64,000 bases of DNA, from positions 769,818 through 833,817 of the forward strand of contig JAZKCZ010000002.1 in NCBI GenBank assembly GCA_040387835.1. Direction: 5' to 3'. Each line of letters opens with the position of its first letter. Within the stretch, counting starts at the first letter, position 1. Made by a program: the position numbers and the translations under genes. The stretch is from Myxococcota bacterium. GTDB taxonomy: Bacteria > Myxococcota > UBA727 > JABDBI01. The notes below the pieces were generated by a model. The model ran no database searches. It was not told the DNA's origin and was given only the letters and a program-made list of their open reading frames with translations. This document shows, piece by piece, positions 41,632 to 50,696 of the stretch.

Positions 41632-43418
41632 GCAAAAGTTACGGACCTAGAGTCTTATTTGATAACGTTTCTTTTCATCTAAATCCGGGCGACAGAGTCG
41701 GTTTGGTCGGAGCCAATGGCTCAGGCAAATCGACCTTGATGCGTGTTTTAACGGGCGAGGAAGAGCAAAGCTCTGGCACCATCGCTCTGCCAAGAAACAG
41801 CCGTGTTGGCTTTTTAAAACAAGATCAATTTTTAAACGATAATGTACCGATCATCGATTGCGTGATGATGGGCCATGGTGCTTTGTATGAAGCGCTCAAA
41901 CGACACGATCCGGATTTGCCGGGCGAAGCCTACAGTTTGGAATCCAAATCGGCTGCGATTTTAGAGGGCCTGGGTATTCCGGGCGCTGTACACGATCAGC
42001 CTCTATCAACTCTGTCAGGCGGGTTTAAATTACGCGTTTTGCTGGCTCAAGTGCTGGCTTCGAATCCTGAAACATTGCTACTCGATGAGCCTACCAATCA
42101 CTTGGATATCTTGACCATTCGATGGCTTGAGAAATTCTTGCTCGATTACGATGGCGCCGTGCTGGTGATTTCTCACGATCGGCGCTTTTTGGATCGCGTC
42201 TGCACCAAAGTGATTGATATCGATTACGGCACAGCGACGATTTACACCGGTAACTACACGGCGTTCGAAGCTTCGAAGCAGCTCATTGCACTGCAAAAAC
42301 AGTCAGAGATAACCAAGATTCAAGGCGAGATAGCTCACAAGCAAGCTTTCGTTGACCGCTTTAAGGCCACAGCCTCCAAAGCAAGACAAGCGCAAAGCCG
42401 CATGAAGCAGATCGAAAAGATCGAGATCCCTGATTGGGTCGAGAGCTCTCGCGAGGCGCCTAAGTTTCAGTTTCTGCAAAAAAGACCCAGCGGCCGTGAA
42501 GTTTTGAAGATGGAAGGCCTGGGCAAGGCCTTTGGGGAAAAGAAAGTTTTGCACAATGTTACTGCTGACTTTAGACGCAGCGACCGCATTGGCATTATCG
42601 GCCCCAACGGTGTGGGTAAGTCTACTCTTTTGAAAATTCTCATGTCGGAGCTTCAGCCAGATACTGGCTTTTTCACTTGGGGTCATGAAGTTCAGGTTGG
42701 CTATTTTGCTCAAGATCACGATTCGGCTTTGAAGAAAAGCAATGAAACCGCTGAAAGTTGGTTGTGGCAGTTTTGCCCATCGCAGCCTTTGGGTTTTGTC
42801 AAAAGTTACCTGGGCCGGGTTTTGTTCTCCGGCGATGACGCTAAAAAGCCACTAAAATCTCTGTCTGGTGGCGAGCTAGCTCGGCTTGATTTAGCTAAGC
42901 ACATGATTCAGCAGCCGAACGTGCTGATCTTAGATGAGCCGACCAACCATTTAGACATTGAAACCATTGAAGGCTTGGTGGCTGCGCTGAAGCAATATGA
43001 GGGCACGTTATTATTTGTGTCTCATGATCGCTGGTTTGTTTCCGAGCTAGCAACGCGTATTTTTGAGATCACCCCGAAGGGCGTACAAAACTTCCTGGGC
43101 ACCTTCGAAGAGTACCTTGACCGCTGCGGCGATGACCATTTGGACGCCAAGCCAGTAATCAAGGCCCGCAAAGACAAATCCGATCGTGCGCCTAAACCTA
43201 GCGGCGATCGCAAAAAAATCGAGGCACAGCTGGCGAAAATAGCGCTTCAAATCGAAGAGTTGGAAAAGAAGCAAAAAGAAATCGAAGCGTGCTTTTGTGT
43301 GCCCGGCTATTTTGAAAAAACACCCATGGCTGAACAAAGAGCGCTGCAAGATGCTCAAAAACAGGTTGCAACTCAACTTGAGGAACATTACGCCGTTTGG
43401 GAGCAGCTAGAACGCTAG
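41610..43418 (+). CDS. ABC-F ATPase, YbiT-like
   Basis: 602 residues, no membrane segments. Two ABC domains: Walker A GANGSGKST and GPNGVGKST, signatures LSGGFKLRV and LSGGELARL, Walker B LLLDEPTNHLD and LILDEPTNHLD. The linker between them (KQAFVDRFKATASKARQAQSRMKQIEKIE) is the P-site tRNA-interaction motif of ABC-F proteins, which bind the ribosomal E site to resolve stalls. FLKQDQF...VMMGH resembles YbiT. A C-terminal coiled coil (IEAQLAKIALQIEELEKKQKEIE) is present. Next to rplC. Confidence 0.9.
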   Translation: MVSVSNLSKSYGPRVLFDNVSFHLNPGDRVGLVGANGSGKSTLMRVLTGEEEQSSGTIALPRNSRVGFLKQDQFLNDNVPIIDCVMMGHGALYEALKRHDPDLPGEAYSLESKSAAILEGLGIPGAVHDQPLSTLSGGFKLRVLLAQVLASNPETLLLDEPTNHLDILTIRWLEKFLLDYDGAVLVISHDRRFLDRVCTKVIDIDYGTATIYTGNYTAFEASKQLIALQKQSEITKIQGEIAHKQAFVDRFKATASKARQAQSRMKQIEKIEIPDWVESSREAPKFQFLQKRPSGREVLKMEGLGKAFGEKKVLHNVTADFRRSDRIGIIGPNGVGKSTLLKILMSELQPDTGFFTWGHEVQVGYFAQDHDSALKKSNETAESWLWQFCPSQPLGFVKSYLGRVLFSGDDAKKPLKSLSGGELARLDLAKHMIQQPNVLILDEPTNHLDIETIEGLVAALKQYEGTLLFVSHDRWFVSELATRIFEITPKGVQNFLGTFEEYLDRCGDDHLDAKPVIKARKDKSDRAPKPSGDRKKIEAQLAKIALQIEELEKKQKEIEACFCVPGYFEKTPMAEQRALQDAQKQVATQLEEHYAVWEQLER

Positions 43419-43745
43419 CAATCGTTGAAGAGGCTCTCCTCCCATTAAATCTGGGTCTGCGCAGAGATCCCACTCGTCTTCTGTGCCTTTGTGCTGGCCG
43501 GAGTGCGCATCGGTTTCATTTTCTTTGGGTGTGGCCGCTTGATTTGCTTCATTCTCTAGTTCTTGGATTGCCGCATCGAGTAAACTTGTAGGTCGGTTCG
43601 CGTGTCTTTCTAAGGCCAAATTCCTGTACAGTCGCTCTAAAAGCGCTAAACGCTCCTCTCTTCGACCCGTAAGCGATGGTGAGCTAACGAGCATCGAAAT
43701 AAAAAATACAGATACCGAACCGGCTGGAGTCATTGTGGTCCACAT
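43407..43745 (-). CDS. Small hypothetical protein in the ankyrin-gene cluster
   Basis: 112 residues. The N-terminus has a moderately hydrophobic stretch (GSVSVFFISMLVSS) that could be a signal anchor. Then comes a helical region (RREERLALLERLYRNLALERHA) and an acidic, polar tail. Its start overlaps the stop of the gene at 44032-43730 by 16 bases, suggesting co-transcription with the large ankyrin gene upstream. The 3' end overlaps the end of the convergent ABC-F gene. Function unknown. Confidence 0.5.
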   Translation of the reverse strand: MWTTMTPAGSVSVFFISMLVSSPSLTGRREERLALLERLYRNLALERHANRPTSLLDAAIQELENEANQAATPKENETDAHSGQHKGTEDEWDLCADPDLMGGEPLQRLLAF

Positions 43746-44032
43746 GTATCCCCGGCTGCATACGGAAGTTCGCGAGGGCTAAGTGGCGGAAGCATGCTCT
43801 CTAATTCTAATATTTCATTCCGTAAGGCTTCGATATCTAATACAAGTTTATTTTTTTTAATTTGTTCGGCGGGGGAAAGGTTGGCGCCAAGGTAGCCATT
43901 AAGGGAAGCTTCCATTCCTTCCAACTGAGCCCGCATTGCTTGCAGACTTTTTTGGTCGCTGTTGGTTTCGTTGCCTGCGGCAATAAAGGCTGAAAATAGT
44001 AAGGTGCCTGCTAATAGAAATATTTTCGTCAT
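43730..44032 (-). CDS. Small secreted protein in the ankyrin-gene cluster
   Basis: 100 residues with a clear signal peptide (MTKIFLLAGTLLFSAFIAAG). A helical, coiled-coil-like body follows (LQAMRAQLEGMEASLNGYL; NKLVLDIEALRNEILELESML) and then a Cys near the end (DTCGPQ). Its ATG overlaps the stop of the 1198-residue ankyrin gene. No family recognised. Confidence 0.7.
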   Translation of the reverse strand: MTKIFLLAGTLLFSAFIAAGNETNSDQKSLQAMRAQLEGMEASLNGYLGANLSPAEQIKKNKLVLDIEALRNEILELESMLPPLSPRELPYAAGDTCGPQ

Positions 44033-47000
44033 TAATCGGCAATAGCACTGGGTGGTTCGGTGTCAACGGCTGAAAGGAGTGGTGGCGGTGAGATACCTGG
44101 TATGGGTCGGTAGGTCAGAATTCCGGTGGCCAGTAAAACATACCAGATTGCTAGCCTGGTAGGGCATCCATCTTCGGCAAATATTTGATTGTGATATTCT
44201 TCTTTCTCTGTTGCGTCTTCTTCGATAAGTTTTTGATATGTGGCCCATTGGTCTTCGGTGAGAGCACCGCGGGCGTGCTTTTGATTTAGCTGATTCAGTC
44301 TGATTTGGCTAAATTCTTTTTTTCTAAGCTTGCTTTCCGTGAGCTGGTCTCTTTCAGCTGCCTCCTCAGGCGTTAACGTGATTTGATTCCTAACCGCCTC
44401 GAGCTCCTTTAGTCGTGTGCTCACACGGGTCTTGGGCGCATGCGCCGCTAGAAGATCCAATATGAGCGAAATATTGAAGGTGGACGTAGCTAAATTTTTA
44501 GATTTTCCTCTTTGAAGCGAATCGACATAGGCTTGATGCGCTCGCTCATGCGCTTCCTGTGCTGCTTGATAAACTTTATCAATGATCGTTTGGGAGTTGT
44601 AATAACTGTTAAAAAGCACCGATACAGCCCAGGGGCCTTGAACGGGAGGTGCCAAGTGATCGAGGTAGTTTTCAGCTGAGTCGACGATGCCCAGTTCCAC
44701 GCCAAGGGCTTGCATGTAACCGTTATACACGTGGACGTCGGTATAGTGGAACCCGTTGCCCCGCTCGTCATACACGATGGATTTTGGCATTAAGCTGGTG
44801 AATAATTGCGAGCGTAGATGGTGTAGTACTTTGATGAGTTCTGTATTGGCCGACTGTGGTTGATTGGGTACGAGAAGATTGAGGGCTAGACTGCTGTTAT
44901 TGAGACGTCTGGTGCCGCAGAATTGATAGCCTTCTACCAGCAATCCAAGGGCGGCTCTTTTTAGATCAGTATCTTGGGCTTCATTGATTAATTGTGTTCG
45001 TAAGAGCCGCAACGTGTTTTCGAGGCGGTTATAGAAACTTTCGAATTCAGGTGTGCCCTGCGGCGGCGTGCCGATAACGGGTTGTCGTTGCTCAACACTG
45101 TCCAAAAAGGCGCTGATCGTTCCTATTATCTCGGCGCCAGTGAATGGCTCGAAACGTACATCTGGAAGTGGAAAAGTCTCATCTGGATTTGGAAATGCCG
45201 CCCTACAGATGGCATCAAATTGCTGCCTTACCTCGGCAAGGGGGGTGTCAAATCGTTCCACGGGTTCTGCGGCAGAGGGTGGTACCCGGAAAGCAAGGTC
45301 GAGGCTGATGGGAGAGATTAGCCTTTCAGGCGGATAAGACATATTTTGCAAATCAATCTTGGACAAAAAAATAGGTGTCATCCATCTCGCTTTTGGGGCT
45401 TCACTTAAGGCTAAGTATAAAAGATACGAAAAACCGAAATCGTTCTGATTCGTATTTTCGATGTGGCTTCTCAATAGTAATAATTTCTGAAAGTCGCTTT
45501 CAAACACTCCCCTGATTAACGGCAATTGAGTTGTTGTGCCAGTAATGGTGAGGGATAGATGAATATTAATCGCATAGTGGTTGTCCAAAAGAGCTTTGGT
45601 GATTTCAGCGTTAGCCGTAATTAGCGCCAGACCTATTAGTGTTTCATTAAGTGTTATGCGGTGTTCTATTAGTAGTTTTAAGATGAGGTGCGTATTTGCA
45701 TTGTAATTAGCCAAAGCAAATTCTGCCATGCTTCGCCCTGCGTATTGAGGGTCGTTATCCGGAAATCTGATATTTGGATCCGCACCTCTTTTGATCAATT
45801 GGGCGAGCCATTCGCAATGTCCTTCTCTTAACAGATGTAGGGTAAGAGGCCAGCCCTCGTACCCTTGTGTTTGAGGGGGACAAGTAAGATCGAGCCTGAC
45901 CGTCTCTAGTAGGTAATCTACTACCTCTTTTTTCTGATTTTTTATGCACTCCATTAAGACGGCTTTATTTGGGTTTTCTGCGTCCATATTGATGCCAACG
46001 CCGTAGAGTCGTTCTATTGAGTGCAAATCGCCTCTGATTGCAGCGTACTCCGCCATGTTTAGGCCAGCATAGGGATGTTTTGGTGGCAGCACGGTGTCGC
46101 TTTCGAGCATTAAATCTTCAGAAAATAGAGGAATCACCCAATCGACGCCTCCTTCAAATGCTGCCCAATCTATTAAACGAAGGCCTTGATAGCTTTCAAA
46201 GCTTTCGGGGAATTGGGTAGTGAGATCTGCGCCGCTCTCAGCCAATAGACGGACCATGTGCCCTTCGTTATGCCAGGCGTAATATTGGGCCAGCGTCCAG
46301 CCTGGATAAGTCTCGTGATCGATTGGAAATGTGCTATCGGGCCGACCGCCTTTTTGCAGAAAAATGCGGACAAGGTCATCTAGACTTTTTTCAGCCAGAA
46401 ATGATAAATAATTTTGTCCGTCAGGAAGAACACCGTTTGCTTCGTTGGTAGCATCCAGCAACCTCGGGATAATGTCGATGTCGAGATCGGCAATTTCGAC
46501 CGCATTGCTCATTGCGAGCTGCATGAGCGACTGTCCCGCAAGTTGTACTTTCGCGTCTGCCCCATAGTGTAAAAAATAATTCACGGTTTCCCACTCATGC
46601 TTAAGAGCGAGGTAAAGCACGATTGGCAGTTCTGGGTAACTAGGATGTGTAGAGGGCAACTGTGCATTGGGATTGACGTCTTCGATAAGCAGCTCGGCTG
46701 TGGCAGCCAGCATGCTTTGTCCAGAATCATCTTCTGATTTGTCTGCAAGAAATTGAAGCAGGGTCCAGCCAGCAAAGGGAGAGGGCGGAGATATCGGCTC
46801 TATGGGATTAAAATAAGCCCCACGGCTGACAAGGTGCTCGAGAACAGTAAATTTTGACTGCGTAAACGCATATTGGGCCAATGTTAGGCCGCCATATTCT
46901 TCATCATTTTCCGGAAGGCACAAGTTCGGGTCTTCATCTACGGCAAGAAGTGAAAAAGCGGCGATCCGGGCGTGTTTTATTAACTCGCGAAGAGATGCGT

Positions 47001-47628
47001 TGATATTTGTATGTTTGTGTGTGACGCCTAATTTTTGATTGAAATCCAGTAAGACTTTGTAAATTTCGAAGACAACCCTGTGAGGCAGGTGGCTTAGAGC
47101 CGAATCATTGAACGCTGCGGTGATATGTTTTATCTCGTCGTCCAACTTCGAGTAGGGGGTTGTTTCCAGGTGCTTCTTAAGCTCGATAGGATTGATAAAT
47201 ATGGATCGGGTGCTTTCTGCTGCGGTTTGCCTTACCTCTAAAGCTTGCTGAGTTCGCAGAAGGATGTCTTTTAGTGTTTTGAGCGAAGCTTGCTGCTTTT
47301 TGGCTCTGAGCCGCTGGACCCATTGGGTTCGTTGTTGATAATCCTCTGTCAATGAACGATGCAGGTTGGTCAAGGCTCGGTGCGTATGCTCTAGCGATGA
47401 GCGGGTTAGGTTATGCACAACCGCGTGATCTAGTTGGCTTGAAAGTCTCTCCAGCGCTAAGGGCAAGTCTTTAAATCGGATACTCGCTAAGCCTTCAACT
47501 AATTCCACCGGATTGACCGAGTGATGCACGGTAAGATCCAACTCTTCCCATTGTGTGCGGGGGGCAGCATTCGGAGACTCAGCTTGCGGCGGAGGATTGA
47601 GGGCGCCGATACGATCCATGAATTTCAA
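44032..47628 (-). CDS. Giant ankyrin-repeat protein, candidate effector
   Basis: 1198 residues with no signal peptide or membrane segment before the end. The N-terminal 230 residues are helical. From about 240 to 780 there are many ankyrin-like units separated by a recurring PxxxPxYxGxTLAQYA-type linker (GGLTLAQYAFTQSKFTVLEHLVSRGA; YPGWTLAQYYAWHNEGHMVRLLAESGADL). The C-terminal 350 residues hold an unassigned domain (GNGFHYTDVHVYNGYMQALG) and a charged coiled-coil-rich tail. Ankyrin proteins of this size are typical of host-interacting bacteria. Secretion by a non-Sec route would be required. Confidence 0.8.
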   Translation of the reverse strand: MKFMDRIGALNPPPQAESPNAAPRTQWEELDLTVHHSVNPVELVEGLASIRFKDLPLALERLSSQLDHAVVHNLTRSSLEHTHRALTNLHRSLTEDYQQRTQWVQRLRAKKQQASLKTLKDILLRTQQALEVRQTAAESTRSIFINPIELKKHLETTPYSKLDDEIKHITAAFNDSALSHLPHRVVFEIYKVLLDFNQKLGVTHKHTNINASLRELIKHARIAAFSLLAVDEDPNLCLPENDEEYGGLTLAQYAFTQSKFTVLEHLVSRGAYFNPIEPISPPSPFAGWTLLQFLADKSEDDSGQSMLAATAELLIEDVNPNAQLPSTHPSYPELPIVLYLALKHEWETVNYFLHYGADAKVQLAGQSLMQLAMSNAVEIADLDIDIIPRLLDATNEANGVLPDGQNYLSFLAEKSLDDLVRIFLQKGGRPDSTFPIDHETYPGWTLAQYYAWHNEGHMVRLLAESGADLTTQFPESFESYQGLRLIDWAAFEGGVDWVIPLFSEDLMLESDTVLPPKHPYAGLNMAEYAAIRGDLHSIERLYGVGINMDAENPNKAVLMECIKNQKKEVVDYLLETVRLDLTCPPQTQGYEGWPLTLHLLREGHCEWLAQLIKRGADPNIRFPDNDPQYAGRSMAEFALANYNANTHLILKLLIEHRITLNETLIGLALITANAEITKALLDNHYAINIHLSLTITGTTTQLPLIRGVFESDFQKLLLLRSHIENTNQNDFGFSYLLYLALSEAPKARWMTPIFLSKIDLQNMSYPPERLISPISLDLAFRVPPSAAEPVERFDTPLAEVRQQFDAICRAAFPNPDETFPLPDVRFEPFTGAEIIGTISAFLDSVEQRQPVIGTPPQGTPEFESFYNRLENTLRLLRTQLINEAQDTDLKRAALGLLVEGYQFCGTRRLNNSSLALNLLVPNQPQSANTELIKVLHHLRSQLFTSLMPKSIVYDERGNGFHYTDVHVYNGYMQALGVELGIVDSAENYLDHLAPPVQGPWAVSVLFNSYYNSQTIIDKVYQAAQEAHERAHQAYVDSLQRGKSKNLATSTFNISLILDLLAAHAPKTRVSTRLKELEAVRNQITLTPEEAAERDQLTESKLRKKEFSQIRLNQLNQKHARGALTEDQWATYQKLIEEDATEKEEYHNQIFAEDGCPTRLAIWYVLLATGILTYRPIPGISPPPLLSAVDTEPPSAIAD

Positions 47629-47707
47629 TATACCTGAAATATTTTTTAAGGTATCTGAATAGGGTGATTTATACTGCTTTTAACGTTTTCTTCGGGCATT
47701 CTCGCGC

Positions 47708-47854
47708 GTGCTTTTGGATATCGAGCTGTTGAAAGAAGTAATCGAGAGCGACCCCCGTCCTTGGCGGGAAGATGACATTCGAATCGAGCGGCTTAGAGCT
47801 TTATTCGGCCGGGAAATTGCCAGTAAGCTACTTGCTGGAACAATTCAGGATTAA
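47708..47854 (+). CDS. Possible small ORF, 48 residues
   Basis: A GTG-initiated frame in the 250-base gap between the ankyrin gene and the gene at 47882. It encodes a charged helical peptide (LLDIELLKEVIESD, WREDDIRIERLRALFGREI). Codon composition looks coding, but no ribosome binding site is clear and no family is recognised. It may be a remnant of a longer gene. Confidence 0.35.
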   Translation: MLLDIELLKEVIESDPRPWREDDIRIERLRALFGREIASKLLAGTIQD

Positions 47855-47881
47855 GCAGCTAGGCACCCTGGTTTAAGGCTC

Positions 47882-48325
47882 ATGAAGCCAAGCCAACTCC
47901 CCTTTTTTCTCTTTGCTCTTATATCTTTGTCTGCGGTCGCTGATTTTGATAAAAAACCCATTCAGCTGAAGCAGATCCTGGAACGCTGCTTGCGTACAGA
48001 GGGAGGCAAATTGGTTAAAGTCGAAAAGCATGGCTGTGGCTATTCGTTAGATTTGTCACAAGGCGTTGGAGATCCTGCTCATGGTTTTCAGGTTGCTGCC
48101 GTCAATGTTAATTGGGATTACGCGTTCCTGATTAGAATGCGTTACGATCACGATTTCAGTAAACATATCTTTTACGATATCGTTGATACCAATGGCCAAC
48201 TTTTTTACTCGCAATCATTTTTAGTTGACGAGATCATAGGATTTTTTGATGGCCTAGGGGCTGCTATGGGTGTGGATATCCCCGGGTTTAAACCGGTGGG
48301 GATGCGCGCTGGCGTTGAAGATTAG
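47882..48325 (+). CDS. Secreted hypothetical protein
   Basis: 147 residues with a signal peptide (MKPSQLPFFLFALISLSAVA). The mature part has two cysteines (LERCLRTEGG, KHGCGYSLDL) and a beta-rich body, with FYDIVDTNGQLFYSQSFLVDEIIGFFDGLG near the end. Divergent from the large ankyrin gene and followed by the LRR-like pair. No family recognised. Confidence 0.7.
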   Translation: MKPSQLPFFLFALISLSAVADFDKKPIQLKQILERCLRTEGGKLVKVEKHGCGYSLDLSQGVGDPAHGFQVAAVNVNWDYAFLIRMRYDHDFSKHIFYDIVDTNGQLFYSQSFLVDEIIGFFDGLGAAMGVDIPGFKPVGMRAGVED

Positions 48326-48377
48326 CTAGCCTTTGCACTCTATTGACCTAAGTTTTAGGTTCCATATAAGTGTATTG

Positions 48378-49526
48378 ATGAAGTTGTTTATTTTGCTGTT
48401 TTTATGCACATTGTCAATCGATGCTGCTGCACAACAGGTGCTCCTCAAACGAGGCCATGAAGCCTTGACCCTTCCGGGAAGAAGAAAATTGCCAAGGTTA
48501 GTGAAGCCTGAAACCGCGCCTGCTTACGAATATGTGCCGGTCAGTCTGTTGGCTGAAGATAATACAAAATCAAAAGTGAAGAATTTCGATTTGCGTGAAT
48601 TCGATCGTTTGGAACAGGCAATTAACGCTGGCGAGTATTTATCGATTCAGGAGCGATGGCGCCATTTGGGATTGCTGGTCCAGTATGAACGTTTAGAAAA
48701 ACAGTTTGACCCAAGCTCTTTAGAATATAGCACTGGCCGGGTGAAGACTTTTCCCCAAAAGGTTCCTGGCATCAGATCTTTTGGTTGCTGCATTTCCACA
48801 CCAGCTGCTGAAGTTAGCCAGGATAGATTTGAAAATCTTGACGCAGCGCAAGGGGGTGATGATGGAATCCCTGAACGTAAATGGCGCATAGCGATGGCTG
48901 TAGCACATGGTATTTTGGATTTGAGCGACGTTAAAGGTGGACATATTTTAATCCAAGAATTTATTGCCAAGATTGATGAAGACATTCGTGAAGGGATCGA
49001 AGTTCTGCAGCTTTCCGGCTGTGATCTGACCGAATTGCCCGATGTTAGCCCTTTGTCCAACCTTAAAAGAATTAATTTGTCGAATAACAATATAGCAACA
49101 CGACCCGTGCATGGTCTTCCTATACGAGTGGACGTTGTAGGCGCCGATCATTTAAGGGCGACTTTGGCGCATCTTGAAAATATTGAAAATATCTATTTGG
49201 CGCCCATTGGCACGCTGCCGCACCGCGTTGATGTGGGTCAGGCTGATATATTTATGCTCCAGGGGGATGCAATTGATATTCTCTTTAAAATTAATAAGCT
49301 GTTCCGCTTGGCTCAATCTGGATTGCCGGTGGTGGTTTTTTCTGACAACGCACCAAATTTGTTGTTCATCGTAGGCGTTTTTTTGATGGATCAAAAAAAA
49401 TATTCAGCACAGCAAGCGACAGACGCGCTGGTTTCTAAGGTGGAGACCAGAGATAGCGACAGGGAAACGTTGCTGGACTGTCTTCAGCGATGGTCACGCA
49501 AGAAAGCCGCGGCCCCGCCCCATTGA
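48378..49526 (+). CDS. Secreted leucine-rich-repeat-like protein, tandem paralogue 1
   Basis: 382 residues from ATG 48378 (signal MKLFILLFLCTLSIDAAAQQ); an in-frame ATG at 48333 precedes a non-signal sequence. An N-terminal domain (about 20-170, including SIQERWRHLGLLVQYERLEKQFD) is shared with the next gene. Leucine-rich repeats follow (EVLQLSGCDLTELPDVSPLSNLKRINLSNNNI), two or three units, then a C-terminal alpha/beta part. It is an exported protein with a binding surface; partner unknown. Confidence 0.77.
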   Translation: MKLFILLFLCTLSIDAAAQQVLLKRGHEALTLPGRRKLPRLVKPETAPAYEYVPVSLLAEDNTKSKVKNFDLREFDRLEQAINAGEYLSIQERWRHLGLLVQYERLEKQFDPSSLEYSTGRVKTFPQKVPGIRSFGCCISTPAAEVSQDRFENLDAAQGGDDGIPERKWRIAMAVAHGILDLSDVKGGHILIQEFIAKIDEDIREGIEVLQLSGCDLTELPDVSPLSNLKRINLSNNNIATRPVHGLPIRVDVVGADHLRATLAHLENIENIYLAPIGTLPHRVDVGQADIFMLQGDAIDILFKINKLFRLAQSGLPVVVFSDNAPNLLFIVGVFLMDQKKYSAQQATDALVSKVETRDSDRETLLDCLQRWSRKKAAAPPH

Positions 49527-49559
49527 CGCTATTTTTTAAGATTGAGATAAACTATACAG

Positions 49560-50642
49560 ATGATTCCAACCGTTTTTCTTATTTTAACCATATTTTCAAT
49601 CCACGCGATTGCCCAACAAGTGCTTGCACCGGGGCGAAGTCGTATAAGTTTTCAACACGTTAACCCCGATAACGCGCCCCCTGTAGAGTACGCGCCGGCT
49701 AATCCTTTGGCTGAACACAAAGCCTTTGCTCGACTCGAGGCGTTTGATTGGGTCGAGTTTTATCGTTTAGATGAGGCTGTAAATTCGGGCCGGTATTTAA
49801 CGGTTGAGGAACGATGGCGTTATCGAATTCTATTGGTTCAATTTAAACGCTTAGAGACGCAATTCGACTTAACCTCCTATGAATCCGATCAGAAACCAGC
49901 GAAGAGTTTTCATGCAGACGTTCCTGGCGTGAGGACCCTTGGTTGCGGCTCATCAAAGCAGGCTGCTGAGTCTGCTGCGCCAACTCAAACGGTTCCCAAT
50001 CCTTTGACGGGCCCGCCTCGGGCCCTTGATAATTTACTGGCTTTGGCGGATCCGCTTGCTGACAGAGCTAAATTAAAAGGATTTCTAAGTCGACTGCCGG
50101 ATTATGAAAGAAAATTATTCGAGGCACTCATCGATCGGGCTTATGCCAGCCGAATTTTTGATTTAAGCCGTATTAAGCTAGCGTCTCTAAACCTTGGCCA
50201 GGAGCCATCGGCTTGGCTGGAGAGGCTTTTCAACAACTTTCCCGCTGATTTAGCAAGCCAAATTACTGCGCTGAATTTGGCAGGATGCGGTCTCGAGTTT
50301 TTACCTGGCATTTATATGCTAACCGCTTTGGAGAAAATAGACTTATCAAGAAATCTTCTGAAACATTATCCGTTTGGCTATCACCAACGTTTAGGCATTA
50401 GAGCGACATATATATCTCATGATACAGTATTAATCCTGAGCGGAAATCCTTTTGGCAACGAACCCCCCTCTGTGCGCGGCCTCGACTTTTCGGTTCGCGT
50501 GATTTTAGATCAGCATGATGTCATCCAGTCTGCTATCGGGGAGGAATATCGTAACCAGGCCATCCTTGCTCAAAGGCACATTGCTCACAAGTTTGAATTG
50601 ACGAAAGACAGCGCCGGAGACGAGGGGGCGGCTGTACCTTAA
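49560..50642 (+). CDS. Secreted leucine-rich-repeat-like protein, tandem paralogue 2
   Basis: 360 residues; the signal peptide MIPTVFLILTIFSIHAIAQQ is followed by the same N-terminal domain as the previous gene (QQVLAPGRSR; TVEERWRYRILLVQFKRLETQFD; VPGVRTLGCGSS). It has its own LRR block (ITALNLAGCGLEFLPGIYMLTALEKIDLSRNLL). The two genes are 33 bases apart and arose by tandem duplication. The dnaK terminator on the other strand begins at its stop codon. Confidence 0.77.
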   Translation: MIPTVFLILTIFSIHAIAQQVLAPGRSRISFQHVNPDNAPPVEYAPANPLAEHKAFARLEAFDWVEFYRLDEAVNSGRYLTVEERWRYRILLVQFKRLETQFDLTSYESDQKPAKSFHADVPGVRTLGCGSSKQAAESAAPTQTVPNPLTGPPRALDNLLALADPLADRAKLKGFLSRLPDYERKLFEALIDRAYASRIFDLSRIKLASLNLGQEPSAWLERLFNNFPADLASQITALNLAGCGLEFLPGIYMLTALEKIDLSRNLLKHYPFGYHQRLGIRATYISHDTVLILSGNPFGNEPPSVRGLDFSVRVILDQHDVIQSAIGEEYRNQAILAQRHIAHKFELTKDSAGDEGAAVP

Positions 50643-50670
50643 TAAAACGGCCCGCCATTAGGGCGAGCCG
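50641..50670 (-). terminator. Rho-independent terminator of dnaK
   Basis: Read on the minus strand, CGGCTCGCC and GGCGGGCCG pair (50670-50662 with 50656-50648, one mismatch) around a TAAT-type loop, followed by TTTTATT. It lies 26 bases beyond the dnaK stop. Confidence 0.85.
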
Positions 50671-50696
50671 CTCAATTTGGAGTATTAGATTCTAAA

